Source: Metallyticus violacea (taxonomy: Eukaryota; Arthropoda; Insecta; Mantodea; Metallyticidae). Taken from it: a DNA stretch of 64,000 nt. Positions within the stretch are counted from its first letter, which is position 1, and every line of letters begins with the position of its first letter. A program made the position numbers and the translations under genes. The stretch is taken from assembly GCA_030762175.1 (NCBI GenBank), contig CM060830.1:45930501-45994500 (forward strand), read 5' to 3'. Below are positions 10,816-22,430 of this stretch, in pieces. Below the pieces are notes generated by a model. It had not been told where the DNA came from. It saw only the letters and a list, made by a program, of their open reading frames with translations, and did no database searches.

Positions 10816-10988
10816 AAATGATAAATTGGGAAAGGATTTTTTTTAAGGAAGGAAACGTTCCAGGTCTAAGTTTGAGGTACCTCCCCACATTTGCCATTTA
10901 TGAGGACTGAGGGAAACCTGGAGGAAAACCTCTCAGGGAGGACGGTCCTGGCAGGATTCGAACCCCAGACCTCCCGCTCACGAGTGCG
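10801..10988 (-). repeat. SINE family A, fused to family B
   Basis: Reverse-oriented family A from its ATCATTTCATCT tail region through the CCAGGTTT block to box B (GGATTCGAACCCC on the plus strand at about 10952-10964). It is broken off inside the head at CACGAGT (about 10981-10987), so box A is lost. Its join to the plus-strand family B copy lies in a shared TGATGAT..TGAGATG sequence. Confidence 0.85.
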
Positions 10989-11600
10989 ATTATATAATTG
11001 CTTATGAAGTGGTGTGCATGCATATATCAACTTCACTCCTACAATCTGTGATGTTAAAATGTTTATTTTCTGCCCGTGGGTCAGTATGCAGGTAAGTCGT
11101 GAAATATTCCAAATAATTGTTGAAAGAAATCCGGTTTACACCAAGTTTAATGTTAGCCACATCTTAAGTGAATAAACGAGAGGTCCTCCAGACTGACGTC
11201 ATAGATATCGAGAGATCGTTTTCATTATAATTATAAGAAAATGCTTTCGCTGAAGAATCTAACTCATTGAAATATTGAGAAATATATTGTGACATATTGT
11301 GTTTCGTGTTTTGAGTGATTCTTAGAATGTAATCAAAAGCTATTGTGACATATTTTAAAGTGTAAATTCTGTCAAATTAATCTTTTTTCATATTTACTTT
11401 AAATTTTATTGTTTTTGGAACAATTTTAAGTTCCTGGGAAATTCTGATATTACATATATTTTAATATACCTATATTTTGAGATTTTTCTTGCATATTGAT
11501 GTACATATTTTAGGATAACATTACATAAAATCTGGGCTCTAAAATGAAAACAGGTCTTTACGGTACGTAACAATTTCTTTGTTACACAATTAAAGTACTT
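10989..11600. other. Unassigned AT-rich stretch
   Basis: Strongly A+T-rich, with several ATTGTGACATATT repeats near 11287-11352. No gene or element features recognised. Confidence 0.5.
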
Positions 11601-11605
11601 AAAGC

Positions 11606-11893
11606 TTACTTTTCTTGGTTACAAGCAACAGCAAGATTTTTTAAGGTATCAAATGTCGTAGTCAGCCGCTTGTCACGGAGAACATTTTTCATCTTGGATA
11701 AACAACGTTCTACTTCCACTGAAGTTACTGGAGCATATTTAAAACAAGTTATTTCGAAAGGATTCATGCCAGTTACAACGGAACATCCACCTTTCAGGAC
11801 ATCGTGAAAATGTTGATCAAGACAAAGTAAAGTAGTTTTGAATAGTCCTGGCGAATGAGCAAAAAATGAAAAGTAGTTTTTGGTCGGGTTCAT
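11606..11893 (-). mobile_element. hAT-type transposase C-terminal relic
   Basis: The 95-codon minus frame contains FKYAPVTSVEVERCLSKMKN then VLRDKRLTTTFDTLKNLAVA followed by CNQEK. The Y-A-P-V-T-S-V-E-V-E-R-x-(F/L)-S pattern with a following LRD.R..TFD.L is the C-terminal dimerisation (hAT) motif of hAT transposases and domesticated relatives. The frame is open over this segment, but no N-terminal BED finger or catalytic core is visible upstream (higher coordinates), so it is a fragment. Confidence 0.65.
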
Positions 11894-12581
11894 TTTCTTG
11901 TTTATGCGTTCAGAGGGAAATCAGGTTAGTATCTCTCTTACTTCCATACTGAACACATTGTAGGGACGGTTTATTGCACAATGTGCCGCTCTCATCTTTC
12001 TCGCTACAATTGTTTGTTATATTTATGAGCTGAGAAGCTACCCGCACTATAACGTTCCTAGAATTGTCTCGAGCACATCGATACAAGGTCATTCACCAGG
12101 ACTATTCACAACAACAGTATTTCCCTCGTTCTCTCTACCTGGTATTTGTATGATCGGGATAAATGTGCGTTCCTTTCGTTAATGAAGGTTCTGCTATTTA
12201 GAGAACTTAAGTGAATGGGTTGAGAAGAAAGTTTTTGACTGCTTGAAAAGAAACAAGTGTATAACAAGATTCCCAATAGATATTTTGGTGAGGTAAACAT
12301 GCCATTTAATTTTTAGCATGCTTTCACTTGGATATATTGTAATTATTTATGTGGTTTTTAAAATGCGGAAGTAATCGCAGAAATAATCCACAGCGATTCA
12401 AAACAGGCAAAAGCAGTTTTAAACCTTACAATAGCCAACAGAGGTCAAAATAGTCTACAAAGTCAAAATAAAAACTGGGCCTACCGTCCCCAAGTGTACG
12501 GAAACGTGTTCATTTCTATTTGACTCTTAAATATATCCACCCAGATAGAAAAGGCATTTTACCTAACTTCCGGGCTCTGGT

Positions 12582-12631
<50 letters not shown>

Positions 12632-14039
12632 CACAATACTGCAGTAATTGACAACATAGTTTGCTGCATGTGAAATTAAAATTTTCTAGTGCGCATACAT
12701 ACTGCGCAATGCTTATCTGTTTAAAAAAGTAATTATAGCGATTAACGCACCTGGGAAAAACGGGAAGGTAAGTGGAACAGACAGAGGCGTAACTAAAGTT
12801 GAAAAGTGAATTTTTATTACTTTTATGCACGCCAAGGTTGGAAAGACAATTCTGGTAATATTTCACCATAATCACAGACGCCAGAGCTCACTCATAATTA
12901 AGTTACGGCAAAATTAACATTCCCGTTTGTTCCCAGGGACTTTATTAAATTCCCAGCTACCCATTTTTTTGTTTCTTGCCTCATTCGTCCGCCAATAAAA
13001 TAGCTCGAATTATTGTGGTAGCTATCTTTCATTGTCAGTAACGTTACCTTTCGCCTTTTAAAGCCATTTCACGTAATCTTCTGTTAACTGTGCAGTGGTG
13101 GTAAATTTTTTGCTTTTAGTCTCTGGCCAATTTACAAGGCTACTTTACTTCCAGCTTACCTCTTTATTGTTAAGGGCAATTCAGAGTTTCATCGTTGGCA
13201 TTACATGTTTTTTATCTTTGTAATCCAATGACATATTTTCTTCTAAATGTTCTCGCAACCCAATTGAACCTACTCGCTAAATTTCCTAAAACTTCCCAGC
13301 TTCCAGCTACCTCGGGGTTTCAAAGCTAAGAAACGATCAAAGTATAATCCACACTTATCTATGGGATCGATAAATGAGAGGATGTAAGGGGATCAAATGC
13401 AAAACAAACACATGTTTATCAATTTAAGTATGTTGCCAATTTATTGTATTGCTGTATATTTCACATTATAATTACAACTTACAATTGGCTTTACTATGAC
13501 TTCCCAGAGCGGCTGTGTAGATTACATTTTTATTGTCCCACAACTCTCGTCTTTCTGACGCCACGCTATCTTTCAACGGTCATTCTCAGCTACCTTTCCC
13601 CACATTCTTCCTATACTCCCCTCTCTTGCCTTACCCATGTTTATCAAACAGTGTTCCCTGCCTATCTATAGCTAACAATATAACGTAATAATGCATTGAC
13701 AATATGGTGTAATACTGCATACACAATGCTCTGTAATTTTGCCAATGCACTATTATTGCCTATATTAGTCACAATATGTTAAATTTAACTTATATTTATG
13801 GCATTTAGTAAGTTCATAGTTTTACGTATTTACTCAATAGAAAATGGGGGGAGGGAGTCCTCTTGATAATCTGCCGTTCGCCAGTCCGGCACGTTCAGTA
13901 ATCCGACGTCAAACAACACAGGGAGCGCGACAGGAACTTTTCTGTAAAGAGCAAAAGCTAAGTCTGGCAAGCTCATTGTTTAGGGATATCTGTTTCAATG
14001 CTGAAATAATGCACATTCTTTTTAATACGAGGGTGAATG
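11894..14039. other. Unassigned, mostly AT-rich
   Basis: Holds one microsatellite (listed separately) and short frames at 11910-12092, 12106-12300, 13444-13671 and 13844-14047, none recognisable. The 119-codon frame at 12516-12875 reads through the ATA repeat (poly-Tyr) and is not supported. Confidence 0.45.
12585..12631. repeat. (ATA)n microsatellite
   Basis: About 15 perfect ATA/AAT units. One of several long AAT-type arrays in the window. Confidence 0.97.
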
Positions 14040-14950
14040 AAATGTAAATCGGACTATTTGTTTGTAGCTTTTTGAAAACAAATTATATAGAAATGCGCTA
14101 TATCTCATTGTTCTACATACTTTTCTGTTGTACAAACAAAATTTACCAGCGATAGGCAGCTTCTTAATCTCATTATCGGAAGTAGAGTGAGTTCGGGTTT
14201 CTAGCCAGCTGCACGCAAATTTCATATCTTATCGTGTCCAATCGCCGACTTCCCAATGCTTCTGTTAAAGGCCCAAACAGTTGGTAAATGTAAAAAGATA
14301 CGTCTGGACTACAGGGAGAGTGTTGCAATGATATTCAGCGATTTTCTTCGAATTTACCGTTTATCATGGCAGCTGTATGCGGAAGAGCGTTATCTAGGAG
14401 AAGAAGAATCAGAACCAGAAGTTGACAGTAATAAGCTGCATTAACTGTTCGACTTTCAGAAGAAAATCGATAACCCAAGGCTTTGGAAATTCCAGAAAAC
14501 TGTCAACCTTCCCAGCTGACATGGTACTTTTGCTTTGATAGGAATGAATTCCCATCCATGCTCGCTGCTTCGACTCAGAAGTAAAGAAACATTTCTCCTT
14601 GATCCTGGTACTGAATCAACAGTCTCCCGCACGTGCAGCCTTTAGAACACATTTCCTGTCATCCAAGTCATCTGAAATGATGAATTGAACACTTCCATAG
14701 CTTATCCCAACCTCAAAAACGATTTCGGAAATTTCCACACATCGGTTACATTCGATAAGATCCTAAAAGATCCAAATGCTTGTTTCCGACACGCTCGCCA
14801 GAGGTGGACTTTAGTGATTTTCATTTTCCACAGTTTCCCGTCCTACTGTGAAACAACCTTTTTGTCACTCATATGCTTGTCTTATCCCCAAACTATGTCT
14901 TTAAACTTTGCAAAAATTCGGCGGAGTTTACGACCTAACACGTCAATAAC

Positions 14951-14960
<10 letters not shown>
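14040..14960 (-). mobile_element. Decayed mariner transposon (copy 3)
   Basis: Minus-strand reading gives ISEIVFEVGISYGSVQFIIS then DDL (near 14650-14730), a strong match to the second helix-turn-helix of a mariner lineage. It continues with SESKQRAWMG and MSAGKVDSFLEFP (about 14500-14590), NNALPHTAAM (about 14360-14390), and HSPCSPDV with QLFGPLTEALG (about 14250-14330). The order HTH, W/G-K-V, DNA.PHTA, PPYSPD is that of the family. Many stops and frameshifts are present. The (AAT)n array at 14952 begins at its N-terminal side. Confidence 0.8.

Positions 14961-14982
<22 letters not shown>
14952..14982. repeat. (AAT)n microsatellite
   Basis: About ten AAT units adjoining the mariner relic. 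A minus-strand frame reads it as poly-Ile. Confidence 0.97.
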
Positions 14983-14983
<1 letters not shown>

Positions 14984-16137
14984 GAGCGTGTAATCGACGA
15001 ATATGCCTCTTGTCTCTTGCTTGAGCATGATGCTATTAACAAACGAAAAGGCTCCGCGAGATAAAGTAGTTGCCCTACTCTGAAACTTCCAAAAACTTGT
15101 GTCGCTTCAAATCTAAATTCCGTGTTGTCGCACATGCAGTATGACGTACAATGGTCCATACAACTAACGTAATAATGGAAATATTCTTAGGAGAATAAAC
15201 TACCAGCTATTTTCAGGACTTATTATGCATCGGTAATTCATATATTTTCATTTATAATTAATAAAATTATTACTAGCCTACAAAATATGCCCAGAAAGTT
15301 ACACACTTGTCTTAAATCGTATTATCCCAAATATGAATGTGATTAAACCGAATCTTTTTTCAAACCTAAACTGTTCCTTACTGTATAGCTCAGGGTGGCT
15401 TTGTTTCCCGCCAAAAGCGTGTGGAGCGGGTTCCAGATGGTGTGCTAATCTGTTACGTTGTCAGCGAGTAAAGCAAATCCACGCACAGCTCACGTGACCT
15501 ACGGTAATGTGCCTGGCTGTTTGAGGCATCACACACACCCGCTGTTAATTCGACATCGTGCCACTGGGCAGACTTTATGGAACGTAAAGAACCGTTCCAT
15601 TAGAGGAGATGGGCACACTGGCTTTATAAATACGAAATATCGTAACCATGTGTCATCATTCTCCTCTTTGGAATATATATTTTTATTACGAATTACGTTG
15701 CCCTCTTTACATCAAAGTAACATTTGAGTCCTATATATATTTTATATATAGTTTGGGTTGGTTATACCCGGGATTTTATTCCCTAGCACATACCAGCTTC
15801 CTTTTATGAGCTGTGTGACATTTCAAGGGCTTTTATTTGAGGGAGGGGGGAGGATTGACCCGGGGTCAGGTCGCTTCTTGCCCTCTCTTTCCTCCCCTCT
15901 CTCTCTTCGTGTAGTAGTTTTTACAGTTACCGCACCCCCGTCCCGGCGTGGCGCTTTTCGCCAGAGCTGGAAGAAGACCAAGCTGGTGGCCATTTATTTT
16001 TTTCCACCTCAATTTCCCTTTAAGGTCCATTCCCTTTAGTCCCAAGCCCCCACACGCACATACATCCCTATGCGCCAGTGGCGAAGCGTCAATGAAAGTG
16101 TTAAAAGAGCGGCTTACATTAAATTTTATGGCGAGTA

Positions 16138-16175
<38 letters not shown>

Positions 16176-16520
16176 CGAAGTTTGGCATTTGATTAACTGA
16201 CGTATTCGTTGTACATTTTCATTTTGCTTCCTATACTTGAACATAACAAAGGGAAACTTTGGTTCAGTTTTATGTTAACCTTTATTTTCAAGTTGACAAT
16301 TGATCTTCAACTATTGTTTACTACAGTGAGGTTATTTAATTTATGGGCCAGCAGAGAGCGACCGCCTGCTGGAATAAGCCAGCCGTCAAGGCCTATATGC
16401 ATATGCAGGTAGCAGTTTGTAATTCATTTGATGGAGACATTTTCAGTAACTGGTGTGCGTTCAATGTGTAATTTGTGTACTAATTATTCTTTGTTAGTTT
16501 CGCCATTACACAAGTAAGAC
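14983..16520. other. Unassigned, with GC-richer parts
   Basis: 15390-15640 and 15830-16120 are richer in GC and CpG than the surrounding DNA. The first contains CTCACGTGACC and ends with GGCTTTATAAATACG (TATA-like at about 15624). The second is pyrimidine-rich. Frames at 15458-15727 and 15758-16039 match no family. An (ATT)n array lies at 16137-16171. I cannot tell whether these are exons, regulatory DNA or old repeats. Confidence 0.35.
16137..16171. repeat. (ATT)n microsatellite
   Basis: About eleven ATT units. Confidence 0.97.
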
Positions 16521-16529
16521 AGTCCCTAT

Positions 16530-17725
16530 GAAAGTTTTGAGAGTGGGTAGACTCATTCCGGCAGTAGCATCTTTTCAAAGTTCACTCCAACAGAATCCAT
16601 ACACTTTCTCATCCTCAAAAAACACTTATCACTTATCTTCCTCAAGGGTAAAATTTTCTCTTTCATATGTAGCCGCATCCTCTTCAGCGCTGGAAAATCG
16701 CTTTCTTTACATGCACTTTTTTACCACTGGAAGAGAAAATAACCGCATGGAGCCAGATAAAGACTGAAGGGAGGACGAGTCATGAGTCTCAGCTCTGTAG
16801 ACTCAAGGAGGTGGATGGTGATATTAGCCGTGTGAGAGGAGGCGTTATCGTGGTAAAGCAGGACCTCTCAGTGCTGTACTTGGACGACTTTCTTGGAACT
16901 TGTCGAAAATTTTCGGCAGGCAGACTGTGGCGCAGCACTGAGAAGTAACCGTCCTTTGCTCCGTCAAGGAATTGTGGCTATATAGCCCCTTTTTGAGAAA
17001 GAAAATTACCCAACGCTTCGGCTTCTCTTCAGTTAGGTTGGTGAGACCTGGAAAGATCCAAGCTGTCCACTGTCTTTTGGTCCCCGGAAAAAAATTGGTA
17101 TATTCATGTTTTATCCCCTGTGATAAGATGAGCTCCTTCTTTCAAAATTTTGCAGCGTTTCTTCATACCATTCGATGTGAATGAGGTTTTGTGCCTCTGA
17201 CAGACTGTGGAGCTGTCAACGGCAGAAACGTTTCTGACACGAAGATGATCGTGCAAGCTTTTTGACACTGCTGGGGATCCAATTTGGAAAGCTGCCTCAA
17301 TGTCCTTAAATGCTACGCAATTGTTTTCGCGCACCAAAGTTTTCCTCAGTCATTGAGGTTGCCGTAGGTTCAATCTTGCAGTGAAGTTCACTCCTTTTAA
17401 ATTTCGCAAACCAGCAGAAAACAGTTGCCCTAGATGGAGTAACGTCCTCAAAAGCCTGTTGCAAGCGATCAAGGCCTGAAAGCCTCATCTAAGCCACTCT
17501 TGAAATCATAAAAATCATAGTGCAAAAATGCTCTCTCCAGCTCCACCGTAACGACTGGCTGCCTGTGCACGAGAGGGGTTGTTTACTCTTACACTCTGGA
17601 ATGCTGGAGTAGAGTGGGTCGCTACATGATACGTTTTACTTGTGAGGGATATGGCTACTACATGCCACATTCCTTTTATGTGGGTAAATATTCACTTTCC
17701 CTCGTCTCAAAACATTATAATAACC
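16530..17725 (-). mobile_element. Decayed mariner transposon (copy 4)
   Basis: Minus-strand N-terminal part (17306-17488): LDRLQQAFEDVTPSRATVFC then WFAKFKR. Next (17104-17337): FKDIEAAFQIGSPAVSKSLH then DHLRVRNVSA, and ITGDKT where the family has TGDETW. Worn matches continue to about 16640 (RSRQPN, VATIP, then a HDNA.SHTA-like stretch). Its far end near 17715-17733 reads ACGAGGGTTATTATAATG in reverse complement, similar to the ends of other mariners. It is a separate lineage from copies 1-3. The family D in TGDET is replaced by TGDKT, so it is doubly inactive. Confidence 0.82.
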
Positions 17726-17738
17726 CTCGTATATTCTT

Positions 17739-17935
17739 ATGCATTATACATATGTAAAAATGGATTCTTGCAGAGGGGTGGTAAGGCGATTTGCAAAAAA
17801 AAAATATCCTAATAATGGTGTTACTGGCAGAGAAACTGTTCGCCAACTCGTTAAAAAGTTACGAGAGGCAAGTTCTCTCAATGACAAGAAACTTGTTCCA
17901 TACCACCGTGTTCTTATGGGGAAAAGCTAAATAAA
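17739..17935 (+). mobile_element. Transposase HTH fragment
   Basis: A 63-codon open frame holding FAKKKYPNNGVTGRETVRQL then VKKLREASSLNDKK. This resembles the N-terminal helix-turn-helix of DUF4817-type Tc1/mariner elements (F...YP....P...TV..L..KF.E.GS..D.K). No catalytic region follows before the SINE at 18464, so it is a 5' fragment. It starts right after the end of mariner copy 4. Confidence 0.55.
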
Positions 17936-18451
17936 TTCGGAAATTTCCTACGCAGATGTCGGCAAAATATTGTCACTGAGAAATAACTATTTCCACATCT
18001 CTTATACGATGCTAGTGCTTATTATTTCCAGTTTAAATACATTACAATTTTATGCTTTCAATAAAAATATAAATATTAAAATAAAAATTATAACTTTATG
18101 CGCGGCCACACTATCCTCCTTTTTCCGGTTGCGGCGGCTGCACTTCCCCCGTAAGCAGCCACATCCAGACGACTCGTAACTCAAACAACTTCACTGTATG
18201 ATTTGACATGAATGTTTTATCACGGGTGTATCCAAATAAATTATAAACATTGAATAAATACGGGTGTTTTGTTCATTTATCTGTCTATTATACACCACAG
18301 CAACGGGCTATTGTAATACGTTTTAATCATTTAAGTTGTTACATTGTGAATGAGAAAATACATTATAATACAGGAGTATGCTAGCTTTTCTATGTTGTAA
18401 TTTTGAAAGAAACGGCAAGAGACATTTATAATAAATGAAAGTTTGATCAAC
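17936..18451. other. Unassigned AT-rich stretch
   Basis: Mostly A+T-rich, with one GC-rich patch near 18105-18175. No features recognised. Its right part may be the decayed N-terminal end of the Tc1 relic that continues beyond the SINE. Confidence 0.4.
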
Positions 18452-18463
18452 AACGTCATTTGG

Positions 18464-18756
18464 ACCGCCACGGGTGGCCGAGCTCGTTAAGGCACGGACT
18501 CGTGAGCGGGAGGTCTGCGGTTCGAATCCCGCCAGGACCGTCCTCCCTGACTGGGTTTTTTTCCAGGTTTTCCTCAGTCTTCATAACTGGCAAATGCCGG
18601 GGAGGTACCTAAACTTAGGCCTGGAACGCTTCCTTCCTTAAAAAAAAAAAATATCCTTTCCCAATTTATCATTTCATTTCATGTATCACCAGTGTCCACC
18701 GCCTGTGGTGCCTCAGTAGTAAAAACGGGCGTTAAACACTACTCAAAAAAAAAAAA
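18464..18756 (+). repeat. SINE family A, full length with target duplication
   Basis: The best reference copy of family A. Head GCCACGGGTGGCCGAGCTCG with box A and box B GGTTCGAATCCCGCC, a TCCAGGTTTTCCTCAG block, GGCAAATGCCGGGGAGGTA, and tail ACGGGCGTTAAACACTAC ending in an A-rich run. It is flanked by AACGTCATTTG at 18452-18462 and again at 18757-18767, an 11-bp target-site duplication. The head resembles a class II (Ser/Leu-like) tRNA. Low divergence suggests it is younger than the neighbouring transposons. Confidence 0.95.
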
Positions 18757-18769
18757 AACGTCATTTGAG

Positions 18770-19670
18770 ATGAAATGAACATTTTATGTTTATATTGGAA
18801 TAATTTAAAATTAGTGGAACACAAGCCATTGTCGCTAGGACTCTGAATGTCTGAAGAGACATTATATCCAGGACATGTAGTCGATATCAAGAATTTGGTA
18901 GTCCAAAAGAACAACATCCAAGTAAACCAAGGATTAAAACTACTGCATAAGACAAATTTCTGCGTCTAATGGCCTTGAGAGAAAGGTCAACTGCGGCTAA
19001 GCTAAGAACTGCTCTGCAGAGTGCATTTAATTGTTTCAACCCAAACTGTTAGAAACAGACTGCACAAACACTTCATTAACGTTATCAGAAATTCGCCATC
19101 GAAATCGGGTACGTCATATTGCATGGTGCCGAGATCATATCAAACGGTAACATGAACAATTGAGTCATATTCTCTTCACAGGTGAACCACACACACACTT
19201 CGGTCTGCATCCACATTCCAGGCGAAGAGGTATACACAGAAAGTTCACAGACTCAAAAGTCTGGAGAGGAATAATGGCGAATAGAAAAACAGACCTAATT
19301 TTGATTCGTGGAACACAAATTCAAAGAGGCAGGTTCAAAATGCGGATCTGAGTTCCTTTGCTTGTACGAAAATACTGAAGCACATTATGTACGCTGTATG
19401 TCTAATTGATTAGAAATACGCATTGTTTCAATACAAGAGTGGCATGCTCAATGCCCAGATGTAAATCTGACTGAGCTAAGGATACACTTCAACAGAGAGT
19501 TTTTGGAAAATATTGAAAACATCCAGACTGGATCAGCAAATTCATACGTTCCCATCATCACTGGCAGAATATCGAAAAAAATTCTTCAATGCCAGGAAGG
19601 TATCGAGCAGTACTTAATAAAAGAAGTAATATGCAAATTACAAATGGCACAAGCATCACAGGAAATTTAA
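18770..19670 (+). mobile_element. Decayed Tc1-like transposon
   Basis: Frame-shifted translation gives QAIVARTLNV with SRYQEFGSPK (about 18822-18915), RIKTTA and LRLMALREGSTAAKLRTALQ (about 18935-19020), a Paired-like HTH typical of Tc1. Then HILFTGEPHTHFGLHPHSRR with VWRGIMANRKTDLILIRG (19163-19310), where the family has ILFTDESRF. Then IQEWHAQCPDVNLTEL (about 19430-19480), the WPAQSPDLNPIE block. The first catalytic D is replaced (FTGE) and many stops are present. The SINE A at 18464 lies directly upstream and may have landed in its N-terminal end. Confidence 0.85.
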
Positions 19671-20195
19671 AATAAGATAAATTTTACATATACTCCTGAT
19701 CATGTATTTGTTTAAAATTAGAAAATTACGTTCGTTAAAAAAATTACATTTTGCATTTATGACTATTGTGTTATATTATTAATGTAAGCATTGCAAACAT
19801 TGCTTACACAGTTTGAATAATGCGATTCCATTCATAATTATTGGACAATTAAAGACAAATGCTGTGTCATATGTACAATTTTGAGGTGTGTATTCTCTAT
19901 TCCAGCTGAAATCTCACTCTAAGTATATTAACGCGCAACTTCTGTCACAAAATTGGTACAAAATTTGAGTTGGGTTTGACCTGTTGCTTCGATATGAAGC
20001 CATTGACTGACTCGTCGCTCCCGGCATTCCACACCAGGTTCTAATGCTTAAGCACACACCCGTTTAAGGTCAACTGTTTCTCGCGCGTGGCGTGTTGGTC
20101 TGACTAACCAGCGATATGAATATACAGATCCACAAGTTTCCGGCCTAACCATTTTCTGGGTATGATAAAGACAAAACCTATATTTCACTTTGAAT
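19671..20195. other. Unassigned
   Basis: AT-rich to about 19915, then a more balanced stretch to 20150 without recognisable motifs or frames. Confidence 0.4.
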
Positions 20196-20199
20196 ATAA

Positions 20200-21235
20200 T
20201 TACTCTTTATTGCAATACACTTCTCACATCTTTTAATGAACATTTCAACCCCCCCCCAAAAAAATAGTCAGAAGTCTTGTCTGCAAAATGGGCATAAATA
20301 TCATCCATCACTTCCACACACTTAAAATTCCTTCCTCGAAGGTTATTCTTGAGTTTTCAGAAGAAGAAATAGTCACTGGGAGCTAAATCTGGGCTGTAGA
20401 GTGGATGGTCGATTTCCCGGAAGTCACATTTCTTCACAGCTTCCTTTGCAACAAGAGCTATGCGCTCAGGTGCATTGTCATGAAGAAGGCGCACACCACC
20501 ATTCAGCTTTCCTCGCCTTTTCCCTTTGGTGGAAGCACGTAGTCTGTCAGTAGGCTAGCATAATACTCCCCATTTACTGTGGTATTCCTCTCCTTGAAGT
20601 CAATGAAGAGTATTCCTTCACACTCCCAAAAGATTGTGGCCATGATCTTCTTGGTTGACTGAGTGACCTTGGCCTTTAGAGGCAGTGCTTCGCCAGGTAT
20701 ACGCCACTCCATTGATTCGATCTCTTTTGGACAAGGGATCATAGTAGAGGACCATAGTTTAATCTTCTGTAACAATGATTTGCAGAACTTCTTCCTCGTT
20801 ACCAGGCAGAGTTCCAAACATGCCTGACAACAGATGACTCATTGCTGTTTTTGGACTGAGGAAAGAAGTCTAGGCACACATCTTGCACTAACCTTATTCA
20901 TGTTTAAATGTTCATAAATAATTTGAAGGACTGTTGTTTTAGAAAGGCCCAACCTTTCTGCTATTTCTTTAACTTTGAGCCGCCATAATTTCTCCTTCCA
21001 CAAGAGCGATGTTTTCAGGAGTGAGCACTCCGAAGGCCGACCTGCCTGCCCTTCGTCTTCAATGCTTTCTCGACCCATTCGAAAAGTTTTGGCCCATAAT
21101 TTTGCGGTAGAATATGAAGGGGATGCTTCCCCAAATACACCGTTCAATCGCATTTCATTTGTAGATTCGCCTTCTTTCGTGAAGAACTTAATAACAGGTC
21201 GATACTCCATTTTGAACATGTCACAATCTTCTACA
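20200..21235 (-). mobile_element. Decayed mariner transposon (copy 5)
   Basis: The best-preserved transposase relic here. Minus frame 20839-21219 begins MEYRPVIKFFTKEG a few codons in and continues SYSTAKLWAKTFRMGRESIE, DEGQAGRPSE and VKEIAERLGLSKTTVLQIIY, both mariner HTH units in order. Frame 20503-20817 has MATIFWECEGILFIDF and GEYYASLL. Lower coordinates give LLHDNAPERIALVAKEA and DHPLYSPDLAPSDYFFF (about 20360-20500), then a C-terminal stretch to about 20215. Frame breaks occur at about 20825 and 20500, and a C9A7 homopolymer lies at about 20251-20267. The DNAP and PPYSPD-type residues survive, so decay is more recent than in copies 1-4. Confidence 0.9.
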
Positions 21236-21315
21236 CATGGCCTTCTTTATGCAACTATATCTGAACAACTGAACACAGCGGAGCGGAAGTTACAACTGCA
21301 GTTATTTACATAACA

Positions 21316-21611
21316 GTTTTTTATTTATTTTATTTACGGACTCTCTTTAACATCTCAGGTCATCACCGTCCCATTCAAATCAGGCTGTGAAACGGCCGAT
21401 AAATTTTGCTCAAAGACTTCTTTTTTCAGGCTTGAGGTTATTTTTCGTGCCGTAAATGTACGACACGGGATCCAAGGATTTATTTCCTGTCCGAAGGAAG
21501 ACATACTTGGGATTTTTACACCCGGAAAAATCTGTCGATCCTGGCCGGGATCGAATCCGCGATCTTGGGTTTAGGAGGCAAGTATGGTTGCCACTATACT
21601 GCCAGGATCGA
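21316..21611 (-). repeat. SINE family B, nearly full length
   Basis: Reverse-oriented family B: tail TTTATTTACGGACTCTCTTT near 21327, the AAACGGCCGATAAATTTTGC block, and the head CCGGGATCGAATCCGCGATC to GGTTGCCACTATACTGCCAG ending at about 21606. It sits between two unrelated mariner relics. TTATTTA occurs at both edges (21302-21308 and 21615-21621), a possible but weak target duplication. Confidence 0.9.
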
Positions 21612-21929
21612 GAATTATTTAACAGACAAGGAATGACACCAGGTAAGGATTTTGTGAAAACGATAATCCTTTTTAGCGAGGCCGGAATCTTATGGACCTA
21701 CCCTCGTATATTTAAACTTTCTGCCAATGGGGACAATTATTGCCTTTATCATTACAATTTTTAGCCTACGAATCAGGGAACTACAAGGGCTATTTTTTTT
21801 TTCAACCTCCGATTGCTCTGCTACGTGACCAGACAAGCATAAGGAGGGATATGAGCATTGTGCTTTCGCGCTACTACCTCACCATAACATCCGGCAAGGC
21901 CAAGCTAAATATATCAGTTGGAGCTGAGT

Positions 21930-22430
21930 TACAGGCACTTCAATATGGCCGACATGGTTGATTCTCCGCCAAGTGCGAGTTGCGAAGCATCATTAGTTAT
22001 CTACAGGCAGAAATTCACCGCAAAATGAGCCGTGTTTGTGGTACAAACTGTGTGAGTGAGGGTGGTGCACATGAACGGTGTAGAAATTTAAAGAAGGCCC
22101 AACTGACCTTCATGATGAAGGTGGACAAGGATGCAGATCTGTCGCCAGTGAAGACTTTGTTCAGTGAGTTGATCAAGTGGTTCGAAAGAGACGGAGGTTT
22201 CCCATCAGTGAGTTGCCTCTGGAGTTTCCGGACCTTTCAAGATTAGCTCTATACACGATTGTTCCAGAACACTCAGGCTATGAAAACTTTGTACACACTG
22301 GGTTCTCAACAAAGACCTATCTCCATACGCTGGCTGCAACCTTCTATGAAGAGAGTATTGGAAAGCTTGCCTATCGATATGACAAATGTCTTAATCTTCA
22401 CGGTGACTATGTGCAAAAGTAGTTGACTCC
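21930..22430 (+). mobile_element. Internally deleted mariner (copy 6)
   Basis: Plus frames give CELRSIISYLQAEIHRKMSR then VCGTNCVSEGG (from about 21975), a mariner HTH; VDKDADLSP; FPISELPLEFPDLSRLALYT then IVPEHSGYENF (about 22198-22285). The reading passes within about 40 bp to LHTLAATFYEESIGKLAYRY then DKCLNLHGDYVQK and a stop at about 22422. In a full element some 200 residues holding the whole catalytic core separate these parts. One frame break lies near 22200. This is a deletion derivative of a mariner lineage not otherwise seen in the window. Confidence 0.85.

Noticed and set aside
12516..12875. 119-codon ORF with poly-Tyr
   Set aside because: Reads through an (ATA)n microsatellite; no recognised sequence on either side.
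18464..18540. Functional tRNA-Ser or tRNA-Leu gene
   Set aside because: Head of a SINE: the same sequence recurs about ten times with a common non-tRNA body, and the stems do not fold cleanly.
20200..21235. Intact mariner transposase gene
   Set aside because: Although the best preserved, it has frame breaks near 20825 and 20500 and a stop in the C-terminal part.
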